A stretch of DNA of 64,000 bases from Stenotrophomonas sp. ASS1 (GTDB lineage Bacteria; Pseudomonadota; Gammaproteobacteria; Xanthomonadales; Xanthomonadaceae): contig NZ_CP031167.1 of NCBI RefSeq assembly GCF_004346925.1, forward strand, positions 1,136,001 through 1,200,000, in the 5' to 3' direction. Made by a program: the position numbers and the translations under genes. Positions 51,119 through 59,697 of this stretch are shown one piece after another. Each line of letters starts with the position of its first letter. The stretch's first letter is position 1. A model generated the notes under the pieces. That model did not search any database. It was not told the DNA's origin and saw only the letters and a list, made by a program, of their open reading frames with translations.

Positions 51119-51499
51119 CGGTCGCAGGGCTGTCGCTTCGATCCATGCCGATGCGATCCTAAGGGTTCATGGGCGTTACTTTTCTTTTCGCGCGAAAAGA
51201 AAAGTAACCAAAAGAAACGCGCCGCCGGCCGCGAGCCGGTGCTGCGCACCGGTCCCCTGTGCTCCTCGGCCCGTCGAGGGACGGTGCGGGAACTCGCTGC
51301 GCTCAGACACCCGCACCTCTTCGCCCTCGCCGGACCTGCGGTGCTCGGCTCGCTTGAAGGCGGACCCAACAGCTGCGCGCTGATCCGTTACAGGGGCTTC
51401 GAGCTTTGCCTTTGCCTTCTTGTCCCATTTCGTGGCGGGCACACGCGGAATCCGCCCGGACAGCTCCATGAAGTTCGCCGTGCAGCCGCCACGAGGGGC
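51119..51499. other. Non-coding stretch with a long palindrome and a repeat-like element
   Basis: No convincing gene lies in these 381 bases. They contain a 34-bp perfect palindrome (51175-51208), then about 290 bases of GC-rich sequence with Ser/Arg/Gly-rich translations in several frames. The block resembles conserved intergenic elements I know from other xanthomonads, but I cannot test this. It ends at the stop codon of the VanY-type gene. Confidence 0.55.
51175..51208. repeat. 34-bp perfect palindrome
   Basis: Each 16-base arm reads GTTACTTTTCTTTTCG with its exact complement, around a central CG. The AT-rich arms stand out in a GC-rich region. The sequence can form a cruciform and bears A- and T-tracts on either side. 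Confidence 0.9.
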
Positions 51500-52309
51500 T
51501 CAGCCGTTGGCCGGTCTCCAGCACCAGTGCCAAGGTTCGTAGACGATCCCATGCGGGTTGTCGCGCGGGTAGCTCAGCTGGAAGCCATGCCCACCGGCAT
51601 TCGCCTGCAGCCACGCAAACGCGTCGGTGGCTTCGAACGATTCTTCAGCCGGGGCGTCGCCCGGTGTACCGATGTCCAGCGCGTGGCCGCTGTGGTGTTC
51701 ACTGAAACCCGGGGCGGCATTGACCTTCAGGATCTCCGCCACGCTCAAGCCGCGCGCCAGCTTCCGTTCGAAGATGCCCAACTGGTAGGCATGGCTGCGG
51801 AAGCCGGAGATGGCGTCCAGCGCAATGCCATCCTGTGCTGCGTGCAGTCGCATCCGCCGCCAGCCCTGTGCGGCGCCTTGGCGCAGCCACAGCGGGCGGG
51901 CGAAACGATCACGGCCGGCGAAGTGCAGCAGGCAGGGTTCGGGTTCCAGCGGCAGGCCGCTGTGGTCGGCATAGCGCTGTGGATCCAGTCCCAGCTGCTG
52001 AAGGCGCTGCTGTAGCCCCGCCAGCGGCAGCCACTGATCTTCCAGTCCGGCGCCGAAGGGCCGTGCAGCCGCGGCATCCAGCAGCGCCAATGCTTCCTCG
52101 ACCCCGGGCTCGCGCGGCAGGCGCGGCACCATCGAATGCACGCCGTGCGGCAGTACCGCCGCCAGATAGCGGCCATCACGCTTGCGCCGCAGCACCCACT
52201 GCGCCTGCGACAGCAGGCGTGCATCCAGGTTGCTGCGCGCGCGCAGCAGGTCGGCAGGCCACAGTTCGATGGCCTCGGTATTGATCAGCAGGGGCAGGCG
52301 TCGTTGCAT
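51500..52309 (-). CDS. VanY-type D-alanyl-D-alanine carboxypeptidase (M15B)
   Basis: A 269-residue protein with the VanY domain in its C-terminal half. It has SGFRSHAYQLGIFERK, the zinc motif GFSEHHSGHALDIG (His and Asp ligands) and the catalytic/ligand end YEPWHWCW. The N-terminal half is unique and lacks a signal peptide, so its export route is unclear. It probably trims cell-wall D-Ala-D-Ala termini or releases them. It is the last gene of the minus-strand SPFH operon and starts 9 bases after the PH-like gene ends. Confidence 0.85.
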   Translation of the reverse strand: MQRRLPLLINTEAIELWPADLLRARSNLDARLLSQAQWVLRRKRDGRYLAAVLPHGVHSMVPRLPREPGVEEALALLDAAAARPFGAGLEDQWLPLAGLQQRLQQLGLDPQRYADHSGLPLEPEPCLLHFAGRDRFARPLWLRQGAAQGWRRMRLHAAQDGIALDAISGFRSHAYQLGIFERKLARGLSVAEILKVNAAPGFSEHHSGHALDIGTPGDAPAEESFEATDAFAWLQANAGGHGFQLSYPRDNPHGIVYEPWHWCWRPANG

Positions 52310-52318
52310 CGCCTCAGC

Positions 52319-52912
52319 TTACTGCCGTGGTGCCGACGCGGCCACCTTGCGCAGCGCATCGAGCGGCGCCTGCGGCCGGTCCACGCTGAGCAGCAGCGTG
52401 CTGCCATCACTGACCGGCAGGGCGAGGACACGCGCACGGTCGGTGACCAGGGCGAAGCCCTTGCCGCCTCCCTGCAGGCGGAAGTGGCCCGAGTAGAAGC
52501 CCGGCATTGAATAGCCATTGGTTTTGACACGGATGCCATAGCGGCGGTCACGCTGCAGGTCGACCACCTCGGCCTGGTCCAGCCGCAGCTGCGCCACCGG
52601 CACGCGCCGCCGGTACATCGTCGAGCGCACGTCCAGCACGTTGCCGGCCAGCTCCACCCGGCGGCGGAAGAAGGCGGCCCCCAGCCCGACAGCGAGTACA
52701 GCGATGACGATCAGGCTCCATGCCGCACTGCCGCCCATCCGGAACCAGGGCGGCGACAGCGTTACTTCGATCCAGGGTGCGTTCGCCGGTGCCTTGTACA
52801 GCTGCGCATACAGGCAGGCCACGAAGGCAGCCAGCAGCGGCAGCACGATCCACAGCACGCGCAGCGGCGAACTCTCGGCCACGTCAAAGGGTTTCGGGTC
52901 ACTGCCGCCCAT
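52319..52912 (-). CDS. Bacterial PH-like membrane protein
   Basis: A 197-residue protein with two membrane helices near the N-terminus (VLWIVLPLLAAFVACLYA and AWSLIVIAVLAVGLGAAFF) followed by a beta-rich domain. It resembles the bacterial PH-like (bPH) families in RRVELAGNVLDVRSTMYRRRVPVAQL and MPGFYSGHFRL. Such domains are thought to bind lipids or proteins at membranes. The start lies 3 bases after the stop of the 59-codon DUF4177 gene. The family match is by pattern only. Confidence 0.72.
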   Translation of the reverse strand: MGGSDPKPFDVAESSPLRVLWIVLPLLAAFVACLYAQLYKAPANAPWIEVTLSPPWFRMGGSAAWSLIVIAVLAVGLGAAFFRRRVELAGNVLDVRSTMYRRRVPVAQLRLDQAEVVDLQRDRRYGIRVKTNGYSMPGFYSGHFRLQGGGKGFALVTDRARVLALPVSDGSTLLLSVDRPQAPLDALRKVAASAPRQ

Positions 52913-52915
52913 GGT

Positions 52916-53095
52916 TCAGGCCTCCTTCTTGAACACCAGCATGGCCGGGCGCATCGGCGCGGGGATGATGATGTTGACCAGCTCCCAGCCCAGCTGGCCC
53001 TGCCGGCTCAGCTCGGCCTGGACATCCTCGGCCTTGAGTACGCCCATCATGGAGGTCTTGACCTCGATCGTCTGGTAGCTCCAGCGCTTGCTCAT
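52916..53095 (-). CDS. Small DUF4177-type protein
   Basis: A 59-residue protein reading [18 protein letters not shown] ... GWELVNIIIPAPMRPAMLVFKKEA. The W-E-L-V-N and F-K-K pattern and size match DUF4177. The role is unknown. Its ATG overlaps the stop of the upstream RHH gene (ATGA), with GGAGG 6 bases before. The gene is short and easily missed, but its overlap on both sides supports it. Confidence 0.82.
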   Translation of the reverse strand: MSKRWSYQTIEVKTSMMGVLKAEDVQAELSRQGQLGWELVNIIIPAPMRPAMLVFKKEA

Positions 53096-53271
53096 TCCTT
53101 GTCCTCCGGCGATGCCTTGGGTTTGGGCAGGCGTCCTGCCTTGCGCAGCGCGTCGCGCAGCACGTATTCGATCTGAGCGTTGAGGCTGCGCAGTTCGTCA
53201 TCAGCCCAGCGCTGCGCCGCAGCCAGGACGTCGGCGTTGATGCGCAGCGGGTAGGCTTTCTTCTCACTCAT
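53092..53271 (-). CDS. Small Arc-like ribbon-helix-helix DNA-binding protein
   Basis: A 59-residue protein reading [20 protein letters not shown], then [29 protein letters not shown] and a charged tail. The YPLRI-type beta strand, two helices with [11 protein letters not shown] and the short length are typical of Arc/CopG ribbon-helix-helix regulators. It lies 45 bases after the SPFH gene and overlaps the DUF4177 gene. It may repress its own operon through the AAGTGATATCACTT palindrome upstream of the SPFH gene. No toxin partner is evident. Confidence 0.85.
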   Translation of the reverse strand: MSEKKAYPLRINADVLAAAQRWADDELRSLNAQIEYVLRDALRKAGRLPKPKASPEDKE

Positions 53272-53316
53272 GGGGGCTCCTGGCGGGGCGGTGGGGCGCC
53301 CCGTTGCGAGTGTGGC

Positions 53317-54198
53317 TCAATACAGCGAGCCTGCATTGACGATCGGCTGGGTGCCGCGGTCCGAGCACAGCACGGTCAGCAGGTTGCTGACCATGTGCGC
53401 CTTGCGTTCCTCGTCCAGCTGCACCACGCCGTTCTTCTGCAGTTCGGCCAGGGCCATCTCGACCATGCCGACCGCACCGGCAACGATGCGCGTGCGTGCG
53501 GCGATCACCGCGTTGGCCTGCTGCCGCTGCAGCATCGCCTGGGCGATTTCGGCGGCGTAGGCGAGGTGGCTGATGCGTGCGTCGATGACCTGCACGCCGG
53601 CGTCGGCCAGGCGCTCGGCCAGTTCGTTCTTCAGGTGCTGGGAAATCTCGCTGGCATGACTGCGCAGTGCCAGCTGGCCATCCTCATGCTGGTCGTAGGG
53701 GTAGCTGGTGGCCATCGCGCGCAGTGCCGATTCGGACTGGATGTGCACGAAGCTCTCGTAGTCGTCCACGTTGTAGACCGCCTCGGAGGCATCGACCACC
53801 TGCCAGACGATGACCGCGGCGATCTCGATCGGGCTGCCGTCCAGCTCGTTGACCTTCAGCTTGCCGCTCTCGAAGTTGCGCACGCGCTGGCTGACCCGGC
53901 GCTTGGCGTAGAAGGGGTTGTTCCAGCGCAGGCCGTTGTCCTTCACGGTGCCCACGTATTTGCCGAACAGGCTCAGCACCGCCGCCTGGTTGGGCTGGAC
54001 GGTGTACAGGCCGGCCAGGGCGAAGATCGCCAGCGCCGCCACCAGGATGCCTGCCAGCATCAGCAGCAGGTTGGGGGAACCGGTGCTGGCCTTGGCTGCT
54101 ACCCCCAGTACGAACAGGGCGCCGCCGGCGAGGGCGACAAGCAGGGCGCCGGCCAGCGTGCCGAGGCCGTTGAGCGAAGACAGCGACTTCTCTTTCAT
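53317..54198 (-). CDS. SPFH/band-7 domain membrane protein
   Basis: A 293-residue protein with two N-terminal helices (about 10-32 and 43-65) and a band-7 domain starting at [22 protein letters not shown], with the classic [16 protein letters not shown] and the long helical part ([58 protein letters not shown]). SPFH proteins form large membrane rings (flotillin/HflK type). The partner is unknown. It is the first gene of a five-gene minus-strand operon. AAGGA lies about 10 bases before the ATG at 54198. Confidence 0.93.
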   Translation of the reverse strand: MKEKSLSSLNGLGTLAGALLVALAGGALFVLGVAAKASTGSPNLLLMLAGILVAALAIFALAGLYTVQPNQAAVLSLFGKYVGTVKDNGLRWNNPFYAKRRVSQRVRNFESGKLKVNELDGSPIEIAAVIVWQVVDASEAVYNVDDYESFVHIQSESALRAMATSYPYDQHEDGQLALRSHASEISQHLKNELAERLADAGVQVIDARISHLAYAAEIAQAMLQRQQANAVIAARTRIVAGAVGMVEMALAELQKNGVVQLDEERKAHMVSNLLTVLCSDRGTQPIVNAGSLY

Positions 54199-54235
54199 GG
54201 CGGTACGTCCTTGAGGGTTCGGAATGAAGATATCA

Positions 54236-54249
54236 AAGTGATATCACTT
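54236..54249. promoter_or_regulatory. Perfect 14-bp palindrome upstream of the SPFH operon
   Basis: AAGTGATATCACTT, 38 bases before the SPFH start codon. A symmetrical AT-rich site of this size is typical for a dimeric regulator; the ribbon-helix-helix protein of the operon is the natural candidate. Inference only. Confidence 0.5.
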
Positions 54250-54335
54250 ATCGACTACCGTTCGTCGGATGCCATGGCCGGGGTGCCCGGCCAGCTAGAA
54301 TGCCCACCCGCCTTCACATCGCTGCTGGAACCGCC

Positions 54336-55523
54336 ATGGCCAAGCTTGGAACTCCGTTGTCCCCCTCCGCCACCCGCGTGCTGCTGCTGGGCTCGGGCGA
54401 ACTCGGCAAGGAGGTGGCCATCGAGCTGCAGCGGCTGGGTGTGGAAGTGATCGCCGCCGACCGCTATGCCGATGCCCCGGCCATGCAGGTCGCGCACCGC
54501 TCGCACGTGATCGACATGCTCGATGCGATGGCGCTGCGTGCCCTGATCGCCCGGGAGCAGCCGCACCTGGTGGTGCCGGAGATCGAGGCCATCCACACCG
54601 AAACCCTGGTCCAGCTGGAACAGGAGCAGGGCCTGCGGGTGATCCCGACCGCGCGCGCCGCCCGCCTGACCATGGACCGTGAAGGCATCCGCCGCCTGGC
54701 CGCCGAAACCCTGGGCCTGCCGACCTCGCCCTACCGCTTCGTCGATACCGAAGCCGAGTACCGCGCCGCTGTGGCCGCCATCGGCCTGCCCTGCGTGGTC
54801 AAGCCGGTGATGTCGTCCTCGGGCAAGGGCCAGAGCACGCTGCGCAGCGAGGCGGACATCGCCCCGGCCTGGGACTACGCGCAGACCGGGGGCCGTGCCG
54901 GTGCCGGCCGCTGCATCGTCGAAGGTTTCATCGATTTCGACTACGAGATCACCCTGTTGACCGTGCGCCATGCCGGCGGCACCTCGTTCTGCGCGCCGAT
55001 CGGCCATCTGCAGAAGGACGGTGATTACCGCGAAAGCTGGCAGCCGCAGCCGATGTCGAGCGCGGCACTGGCGCGTGCCGAAGAGATTTCGCGCGTGATC
55101 ACCGATGACCTCGGTGGCTGGGGCCTGTTCGGTGTCGAGCTGTTCGTGAAGGGCGACGAGGTGTGGTTCAGCGAAGTGTCGCCGCGCCCGCACGACACCG
55201 GCCTGGTGACGCTTGTTTCGCAGGAACTGAGCGAGTTCGCGCTGCACGCGCGCGCCATCCTCGGCCTGCCGATCCCGGTGGTCCGCCAGAGTGGCCCGTC
55301 GGCCTCGTGCGCGCTGCTGGCGCATGGCGAGGGCGTGCCGTACTTCAACAACGTCGCCGCCGCCCTGCAGGTGCCGGACACCGCCGTGCGCCTGTTCGGC
55401 AAGCCGAGCGTGCACGGCCATCGCCGCGTGGGCGTGACCCTGGCGCGCGCGGAAACCATCGACGAAGCGCGCGCCATCGCGCGTGATGCCGCCGACGCCA
55501 TCGGCGTCGAACTGCGCCCGTAA
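54336..55523 (+). CDS. purT: Formate-dependent phosphoribosylglycinamide formyltransferase
   Basis: A 395-residue ATP-grasp enzyme that uses ATP and formate to formylate glycinamide ribonucleotide in purine synthesis. It shows [44 protein letters not shown], the ATP-grasp loop [14 protein letters not shown], and the metal-binding [23 protein letters not shown] choose the ATG at 54336. The stop is followed within 3 bases by a long inverted repeat that should end the transcript. Confidence 0.97.
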   Translation: MAKLGTPLSPSATRVLLLGSGELGKEVAIELQRLGVEVIAADRYADAPAMQVAHRSHVIDMLDAMALRALIAREQPHLVVPEIEAIHTETLVQLEQEQGLRVIPTARAARLTMDREGIRRLAAETLGLPTSPYRFVDTEAEYRAAVAAIGLPCVVKPVMSSSGKGQSTLRSEADIAPAWDYAQTGGRAGAGRCIVEGFIDFDYEITLLTVRHAGGTSFCAPIGHLQKDGDYRESWQPQPMSSAALARAEEISRVITDDLGGWGLFGVELFVKGDEVWFSEVSPRPHDTGLVTLVSQELSEFALHARAILGLPIPVVRQSGPSASCALLAHGEGVPYFNNVAAALQVPDTAVRLFGKPSVHGHRRVGVTLARAETIDEARAIARDAADAIGVELRP

Positions 55524-55525
55524 AG

Positions 55526-55594
55526 CAAAAAGGGGACGGAGGGGATTAAGTCGTTTGTTGCACAAACGACTTAATCCCCTCCGTCCCCTTTTTG
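55526..55594. repeat. Long A-tract/T-tract inverted repeat, copy 2
   Basis: CAAAAAGGGGACGGAGGGGA with TTAAGTCGTTT and its inverse complement ending CCCCTTTTTG, around a short centre. The flanking A- and T-tracts suit termination of both the purT and the opposing EEP-family transcripts. Same family as 31271-31359. Confidence 0.92.
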
Positions 55595-56809
55595 TTATTT
55601 CACATCCACCCACACCAGGTGATGGTCGCTGCCATCGGCGATCTTCGCTTCCGGGCTTTCATTGGCCGGCCAGAACACGCCGCTGCCGATGTACTCGAAA
55701 CCGGTCGAGGGCAGCACGTAGTCCAGGCGCATGGTGCCGGACTTCGGGCCGAAATCGCCGGTGGCATGGAACGGTGCGCCCTTGCGCTCGATGCCCTTGG
55801 CCGCATAGGCCAGGCTGGTCTGCTCGCCACCAACGCTGCGCGGGGTGGGGTAGCGCAACACGCGGGCGTTCTCGATCAGTTCGACGATCGCCTCATGGCG
55901 GCCATCACCATCGATCGGGTCGTTGTTGAGGTCGCCAAGGATCACGAAGCGCGCGTCCTGCGCCAAGCCACCGCACTGGCCCTTGTCGTCGCACAGCCAC
56001 GGCTTGTCACCCTTGGACAGGTATTCCTGCCACAGGCGCAGTTCGTCGTGGTTGCGCGCGGCGTTGCGCTTTTCCGGGCCATCGAACACTGGCGGGGTCG
56101 GGTGCGAGACCAGCGCGTGGACCACGCCGGCCGGGGTCTTCACCGGCACGTCCCAGTGCGACTTCGACGACAGCCGCAGCTGCGACCACACATGGTCGTT
56201 GTAGAAGCTCTTGCCGGTGCGCGGGTCGACCGGACGGATCGCGCCCGGCATCGCGCTCCACTTCAGCAGCTGGAAGCTGCGCACCTTGGCTTCATCGATC
56301 GGGTAGCGCGACAGCACCAGCATGCCGTACTGGCCCGGGTGCAGGCCGTAGCCCCACGCATCGTTGCCGCGGCTGCGGCCTTCGCCGCCGACCACGCCGT
56401 TGTTGTCCAGGTCCAGGCCGCTGGGCACGCCGGTGTTGACCGGGGCCAGGTAACGGTAGGCGAAGTGCAGCGGCTTGCCGCCGCCGGGCTGGGCCACTTC
56501 CAGGTAGCGCTTCTGGAACAGGTCGGCGGCGCGGTGGGCGTCGTCGAAATCGAATTCGTTCAGCAGCACCAGGTCCGGGCGTGCCTGCTGCAGCACCGCG
56601 GCGATCTTGCGCGCGTGCTCGCTGTCGCCTTCCAGTTCCTTGATCAGGCCACCGGTCTCATCGGAGTACAGTGAGGTGTTGTAGGTGGCCAGGCGCAGCG
56701 CAGCGGACGGCTTTTCGGTCATCGCAGGGGACGTGGCGAAGGCGGGGGCCGTGGCGCCGCAGAGCAGGGCCAGGGCGAGGATCAGGGGATGGCGGCGGGT
56801 CATGTTCAT
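55595..56809 (-). CDS. Secreted endonuclease/exonuclease/phosphatase-family hydrolase
   Basis: A 404-residue protein with a signal peptide (MNMTRRHPLILALALLCGATAPAFA). The EEP fold (DNase I-like) starts at LRLATYNTSLYSDE and runs through LVLLNEFDFDDAHR, VSHPTPPVFDGPEKRNAARNHDELRLW, ILGDLNNDPIDG and the final SDHHLVWVDV, the catalytic Asn/Glu/His/Asp set. Substrates in this family range from nucleic acids to phospholipids and phosphoinositides; here unknown. It sits tail to tail with purT. Confidence 0.9.
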   Translation of the reverse strand: MNMTRRHPLILALALLCGATAPAFATSPAMTEKPSAALRLATYNTSLYSDETGGLIKELEGDSEHARKIAAVLQQARPDLVLLNEFDFDDAHRAADLFQKRYLEVAQPGGGKPLHFAYRYLAPVNTGVPSGLDLDNNGVVGGEGRSRGNDAWGYGLHPGQYGMLVLSRYPIDEAKVRSFQLLKWSAMPGAIRPVDPRTGKSFYNDHVWSQLRLSSKSHWDVPVKTPAGVVHALVSHPTPPVFDGPEKRNAARNHDELRLWQEYLSKGDKPWLCDDKGQCGGLAQDARFVILGDLNNDPIDGDGRHEAIVELIENARVLRYPTPRSVGGEQTSLAYAAKGIERKGAPFHATGDFGPKSGTMRLDYVLPSTGFEYIGSGVFWPANESPEAKIADGSDHHLVWVDVK

Positions 56810-56847
56810 GGGCCGTATTGTGCACCCGGCCCGGTGTCAGTGGTTTG

Positions 56848-57603
56848 TCAGCGTCCGTCCAGTTCGTCGTCGAAATCGTGCCAGCGGCGGCCGTCGTAGG
56901 CTTCCAGCGGTCGATAGCGCCGTTTGTAGTCCATCTTCTGATGCCCGCGGATCCAGTAGCCCAGGTATACGTGCGGCAGGCCCTCGCGGCGGGCCCATTC
57001 GATCTGCTGCAGGATCGCGAAGGTGCCCAGCCCACGCGCGGCATGGTCCGGGTCGAAGAAGGTGTAGACCGCCGACAGGCCGTGCTCGGTGACGTCGGTC
57101 ACCGCCACACCCAGCAGCTGGCTGGGCTGGCCGTCGTGGCCGGGCAGGCGCATCTCCATGAAGCGGGTGTGCGACCAGCTGCCGATCAGGAACTGCTCGA
57201 ATTCGTGCGGGCCATGGTCGTCCATGCCACCGTTGGCGTGGCGATGCACCAGATAGCGGTGATACAGCGCGAACAGGTCGTCACGGGCGGTGGCGGCGGT
57301 GATCCGCACCTCCAGGTCTTCATTGCGGGCCGCGCAACGGCGCTGGCTGCGGTCCGGGGCGAAGCGCGCCACCGGGATGCGCACCGCCACGCAGGCCTGG
57401 CAGTGCGCGCAATGCGGCCGGTAGACCAGGTCGCCGCTGCGGCGGAAGCCCCAGCTCAGTGCCAGCGGGTACAGGCCGCCAAGGCGGCGATCGTGCGGGT
57501 CCAACACCAGGTCGCGCGCCACCCGGTCCGACCAGTACCCGCAGGGGTGCTCGCCGGTCTGGAAAAGCCGCAGTTCGTCGTCTCTGTCGCCGTGTATCGC
57601 CAT
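56848..57603 (-). CDS. bpt: Aspartate/glutamate leucyltransferase (N-end rule)
   Basis: A 251-residue Ate1/Bpt-type enzyme that adds leucine from Leu-tRNA to N-terminal Asp or Glu, marking proteins for ClpAP. The conserved metal-like Cys cluster [19 protein letters not shown] is present, along with [24 protein letters not shown] and [23 protein letters not shown] use the ATG at 57603 ([15 protein letters not shown]). It stands alone, divergent from the five-EF-hand gene. Confidence 0.95.
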   Translation of the reverse strand: MAIHGDRDDELRLFQTGEHPCGYWSDRVARDLVLDPHDRRLGGLYPLALSWGFRRSGDLVYRPHCAHCQACVAVRIPVARFAPDRSQRRCAARNEDLEVRITAATARDDLFALYHRYLVHRHANGGMDDHGPHEFEQFLIGSWSHTRFMEMRLPGHDGQPSQLLGVAVTDVTEHGLSAVYTFFDPDHAARGLGTFAILQQIEWARREGLPHVYLGYWIRGHQKMDYKRRYRPLEAYDGRRWHDFDDELDGR

Positions 57604-57758
57604 GGGCACAGCATAGCCCCAGGCTGTCGCAGTGGCGGCGACTGTCCGCCGGATGAATGGAACCGGCAGCGGCGTCAACCGATGACGCGCCCGGGCGTTG
57701 TTGTCCCCGAGGGTGAAGCGATCACCCCGACGCAATCCCCATCCCCAGGAGTGACCTC

Positions 57759-58322
57759 ATGATCCGTACCCCCCTGCTGCTGGCCCTGCTGCTCGGCACT
57801 TCCGCTACCGGTATCGCGCTGGCCGCCGATGCCCCGACTGCGCCGGCGCAGCGCCCGGCCAAGCTGGACACCAACGGCGACGGCGTCATCGACCGCAGCG
57901 AAGCCGCTGCCAACCCGCGCCTGGCCGCGAAGTTCGACGAGCTGGACAAGAACAAGGACGGCAAGCTCTCGCGCGATGAGCTGCCGCGCTGGCAGCACGG
58001 TCGCCGTGGTGGCCACGGCGGTGAGCGCTGGGCCAAGCTGGACGTCAACAAGGATGGCCGCATCAGCCGCGAGGAAGCCAAGGCCGATCCGCGCCTGGCC
58101 GCGCGCTTCGACCAGCTTGATCTGAACAAGGACGGCTACCTGGACAAGGCCGACCGCGAGCTGCGCATGAAGCAGCATCGTGATGCCTGGTTCGCTGCCG
58201 CCGACACCAACAAGGACGGCCAGCTGAGCAAGGCCGAGTTCGACGCCGCCAAGGGCCCGATGCATGGTGGCCCGCGCCATGGCGGTCCGCGTGATGGCGC
58301 TGCGCCGAAGCCGCAGCGCTGA
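57759..58322 (+). CDS. Secreted five-EF-hand calcium-binding-type protein
   Basis: A 187-residue protein with a signal peptide (ending GIALAADA). Five EF-hand loops follow: DTNGDGVIDRSE, DKNKDGKLSRDE, DVNKDGRISREE, DLNKDGYLDKAD (one atypical end) and DTNKDGQLSKAE. The tail is HGGPRHGGPRDG-rich with several His. Periplasmic calcium binding or signalling is likely. The AGGAG 7 bases before the ATG fixes the start. A strong hairpin follows the stop, shared with the convergent ECF gene. Confidence 0.9.
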   Translation: MIRTPLLLALLLGTSATGIALAADAPTAPAQRPAKLDTNGDGVIDRSEAAANPRLAAKFDELDKNKDGKLSRDELPRWQHGRRGGHGGERWAKLDVNKDGRISREEAKADPRLAARFDQLDLNKDGYLDKADRELRMKQHRDAWFAAADTNKDGQLSKAEFDAAKGPMHGGPRHGGPRDGAAPKPQR

Positions 58323-58342
58323 GGTTCAATGCAGTGATTGAT

Positions 58343-58371
58343 GACAACGCCGGCGTACTGCCGGCGTTGTC
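58343..58371. terminator. Hairpin between convergent genes
   Basis: GACAACGCCGGC/GCCGGCGTTGTC perfect 12-bp stem, 5-base loop, 2 bases from the end of the convergent ECF gene. A likely shared terminator, although no T-tract follows. Confidence 0.8.
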
Positions 58372-58373
58372 CG

Positions 58374-59591
58374 TTACACGTTTCCGTTGCGCATCAGTGA
58401 GTGCACCACAAGCGCGATGACCATCAGGTTCATGGCGATGATGCCGGTGCGGCCGTACATCGATTCGAACTTCCAGTTGATGCCGGTGCGTCCGCGGCGG
58501 GCCGAATCGCGCGCGATCATCGGTGCCATCACCCGCTGCAGCGGCACCAGGCACTGGTAGTTGACCACGCCCAGGCCTACCGCCAGCACCGTCAGCTGCG
58601 CCCAGACCGGCGCCTGCAGCATCACAGCCAGCAGGATCGCCAGGCACCAGAACATGCCGGTGATGATGTTGAGGTACAGGAAGCGGCGCACGTCGGCGCG
58701 CTCAGACGCCGTTTCGGTGTACGACATCAGGAAGCGGCCGCCGAGATAGCTGCCGATCGCACCACCGACCACGCCGCCGATCACCGCCCCCCAGCTTTCG
58801 GCCGGCAGCACGTGCAGCTGGCCCAGCGTGGCAGTCAGCGAGCCCATCGCGGTGCCGCCCGCAACGCTGGCGCCGCCAAGGCCAAGCTTGCTGCCGCCGA
58901 TGCCGACGCCGGTGCCGAGCAGGATCGCGGCGCTGGCTGTGCCGGGCGCGGCCACCAGCACCATCGACACCACGGCAGTGGCGAATGCCGCGCTCGGGGC
59001 GCTGCTGCGCGCGAATTCACCGAAGCGCTGCAGCAGGCCGTCGCGCACCAGGGCGCGGGCACGCGACAGGCGCTTGCGCACGGCGGCGTCACTGAGCCCG
59101 AGCAGGTCAGCCACCTGCTGCGAACGCTGGCCTTCGCGGTAGTACAGCAGCAGCACTTCGCGGCTGTCGGCCGGCAACGCGGAAATGATGTCCTCGGCGG
59201 CGATCTCTTCTTCCACCCGTTGCAGCCGGTCGGCCGCGCCCGGGGCCGGGTCGGCCGCCATGCCCATCGCCACCTCGGCGGCCTCGCCGGTCAGCGGCCG
59301 GCCGCGCTGAGTGCGCAGCCAGTCGCGGGCCAGGTTGCGGGTGATCTGCCGCAGCCAGGGCAGGAAGCTGGTCGAACTGCGCAGCTGGTGCAGCTGCTGC
59401 CAGCCCTTCACGAAGGCCTCCTGGGCGATGTCCTCGCTGGCCTGACGATCGCGGGTGATGGCCAGCGCGATGGCGGTAACCGTGTTCTGGCAGGCCAGCA
59501 CGATGCGGCCATAGGCGTGCTGGCAACCGCTGGCAGCGGCAGGCAGTTCGCGTTCCAGGGTCTGGTCGATCGATGCGGCGAACGTCGTCAT
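58374..59591 (-). CDS. ECF sigma factor fused to a C-terminal membrane domain
   Basis: A 405-residue protein. Residues 1-175 are an ECF sigma factor, with region 2 in RQASEDIAQEAFVKGWQQLHQLRSS and FLPWLRQITRNLARDWLRTQRG, and region 4 in LPADSREVLLLYYREGQRSQQVADLLGLSDAAVRKRLSRARALV. From about 190 the protein continues with hydrophobic segments: Ala/Gly-rich AAFATAVVSMVLVAAPGTASAAILLGTGVG, VIGGVVGGAIGSYLGG, and three helices at the end (IITGMFWCLAILLAVML; LTVLAVGLGVV; GIIAMNLMVIALVVHSL). Typical ECF proteins are under 220 residues, so this is a membrane-fused variant. No separate anti-sigma gene is adjacent. Start ATG 59591 with AGGAGAG upstream. Confidence 0.9.
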   Translation of the reverse strand: MTTFAASIDQTLERELPAAASGCQHAYGRIVLACQNTVTAIALAITRDRQASEDIAQEAFVKGWQQLHQLRSSTSFLPWLRQITRNLARDWLRTQRGRPLTGEAAEVAMGMAADPAPGAADRLQRVEEEIAAEDIISALPADSREVLLLYYREGQRSQQVADLLGLSDAAVRKRLSRARALVRDGLLQRFGEFARSSAPSAAFATAVVSMVLVAAPGTASAAILLGTGVGIGGSKLGLGGASVAGGTAMGSLTATLGQLHVLPAESWGAVIGGVVGGAIGSYLGGRFLMSYTETASERADVRRFLYLNIITGMFWCLAILLAVMLQAPVWAQLTVLAVGLGVVNYQCLVPLQRVMAPMIARDSARRGRTGINWKFESMYGRTGIIAMNLMVIALVVHSLMRNGNV

Positions 59592-59663
59592 GGCGGCGGC
59601 TCTCCTGCTGGGATTGTGTCCCAAGACGGAGCCGCGCGCCGAATGTGACCGGCCTTCTGCACG

Positions 59664-59690
59664 GTAGTGCCGGCCAGCGGCCGGCACTAC
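59664..59690. repeat. SMAG perfect palindrome
   Basis: GTAGTGCCGGCCAGCGGCCGGCACTAC-type single unit with GTAG and CTAC at both ends, in the gap between the ECF and DUF2007-like genes. Confidence 0.92.
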
Positions 59691-59697
59691 CCGTGCG

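Noticed and set aside
51176-51469. Possible 97-residue minus-strand gene in the non-coding element
   Set aside because: Arg/Ser/Gly-rich translation with no domain, running through the palindrome; other frames look equally open.
53092-53271. Ribbon-helix-helix protein as the antitoxin of a toxin-antitoxin pair
   Set aside because: The overlapping partner resembles DUF4177, not a known toxin, and the genes belong to a larger operon.
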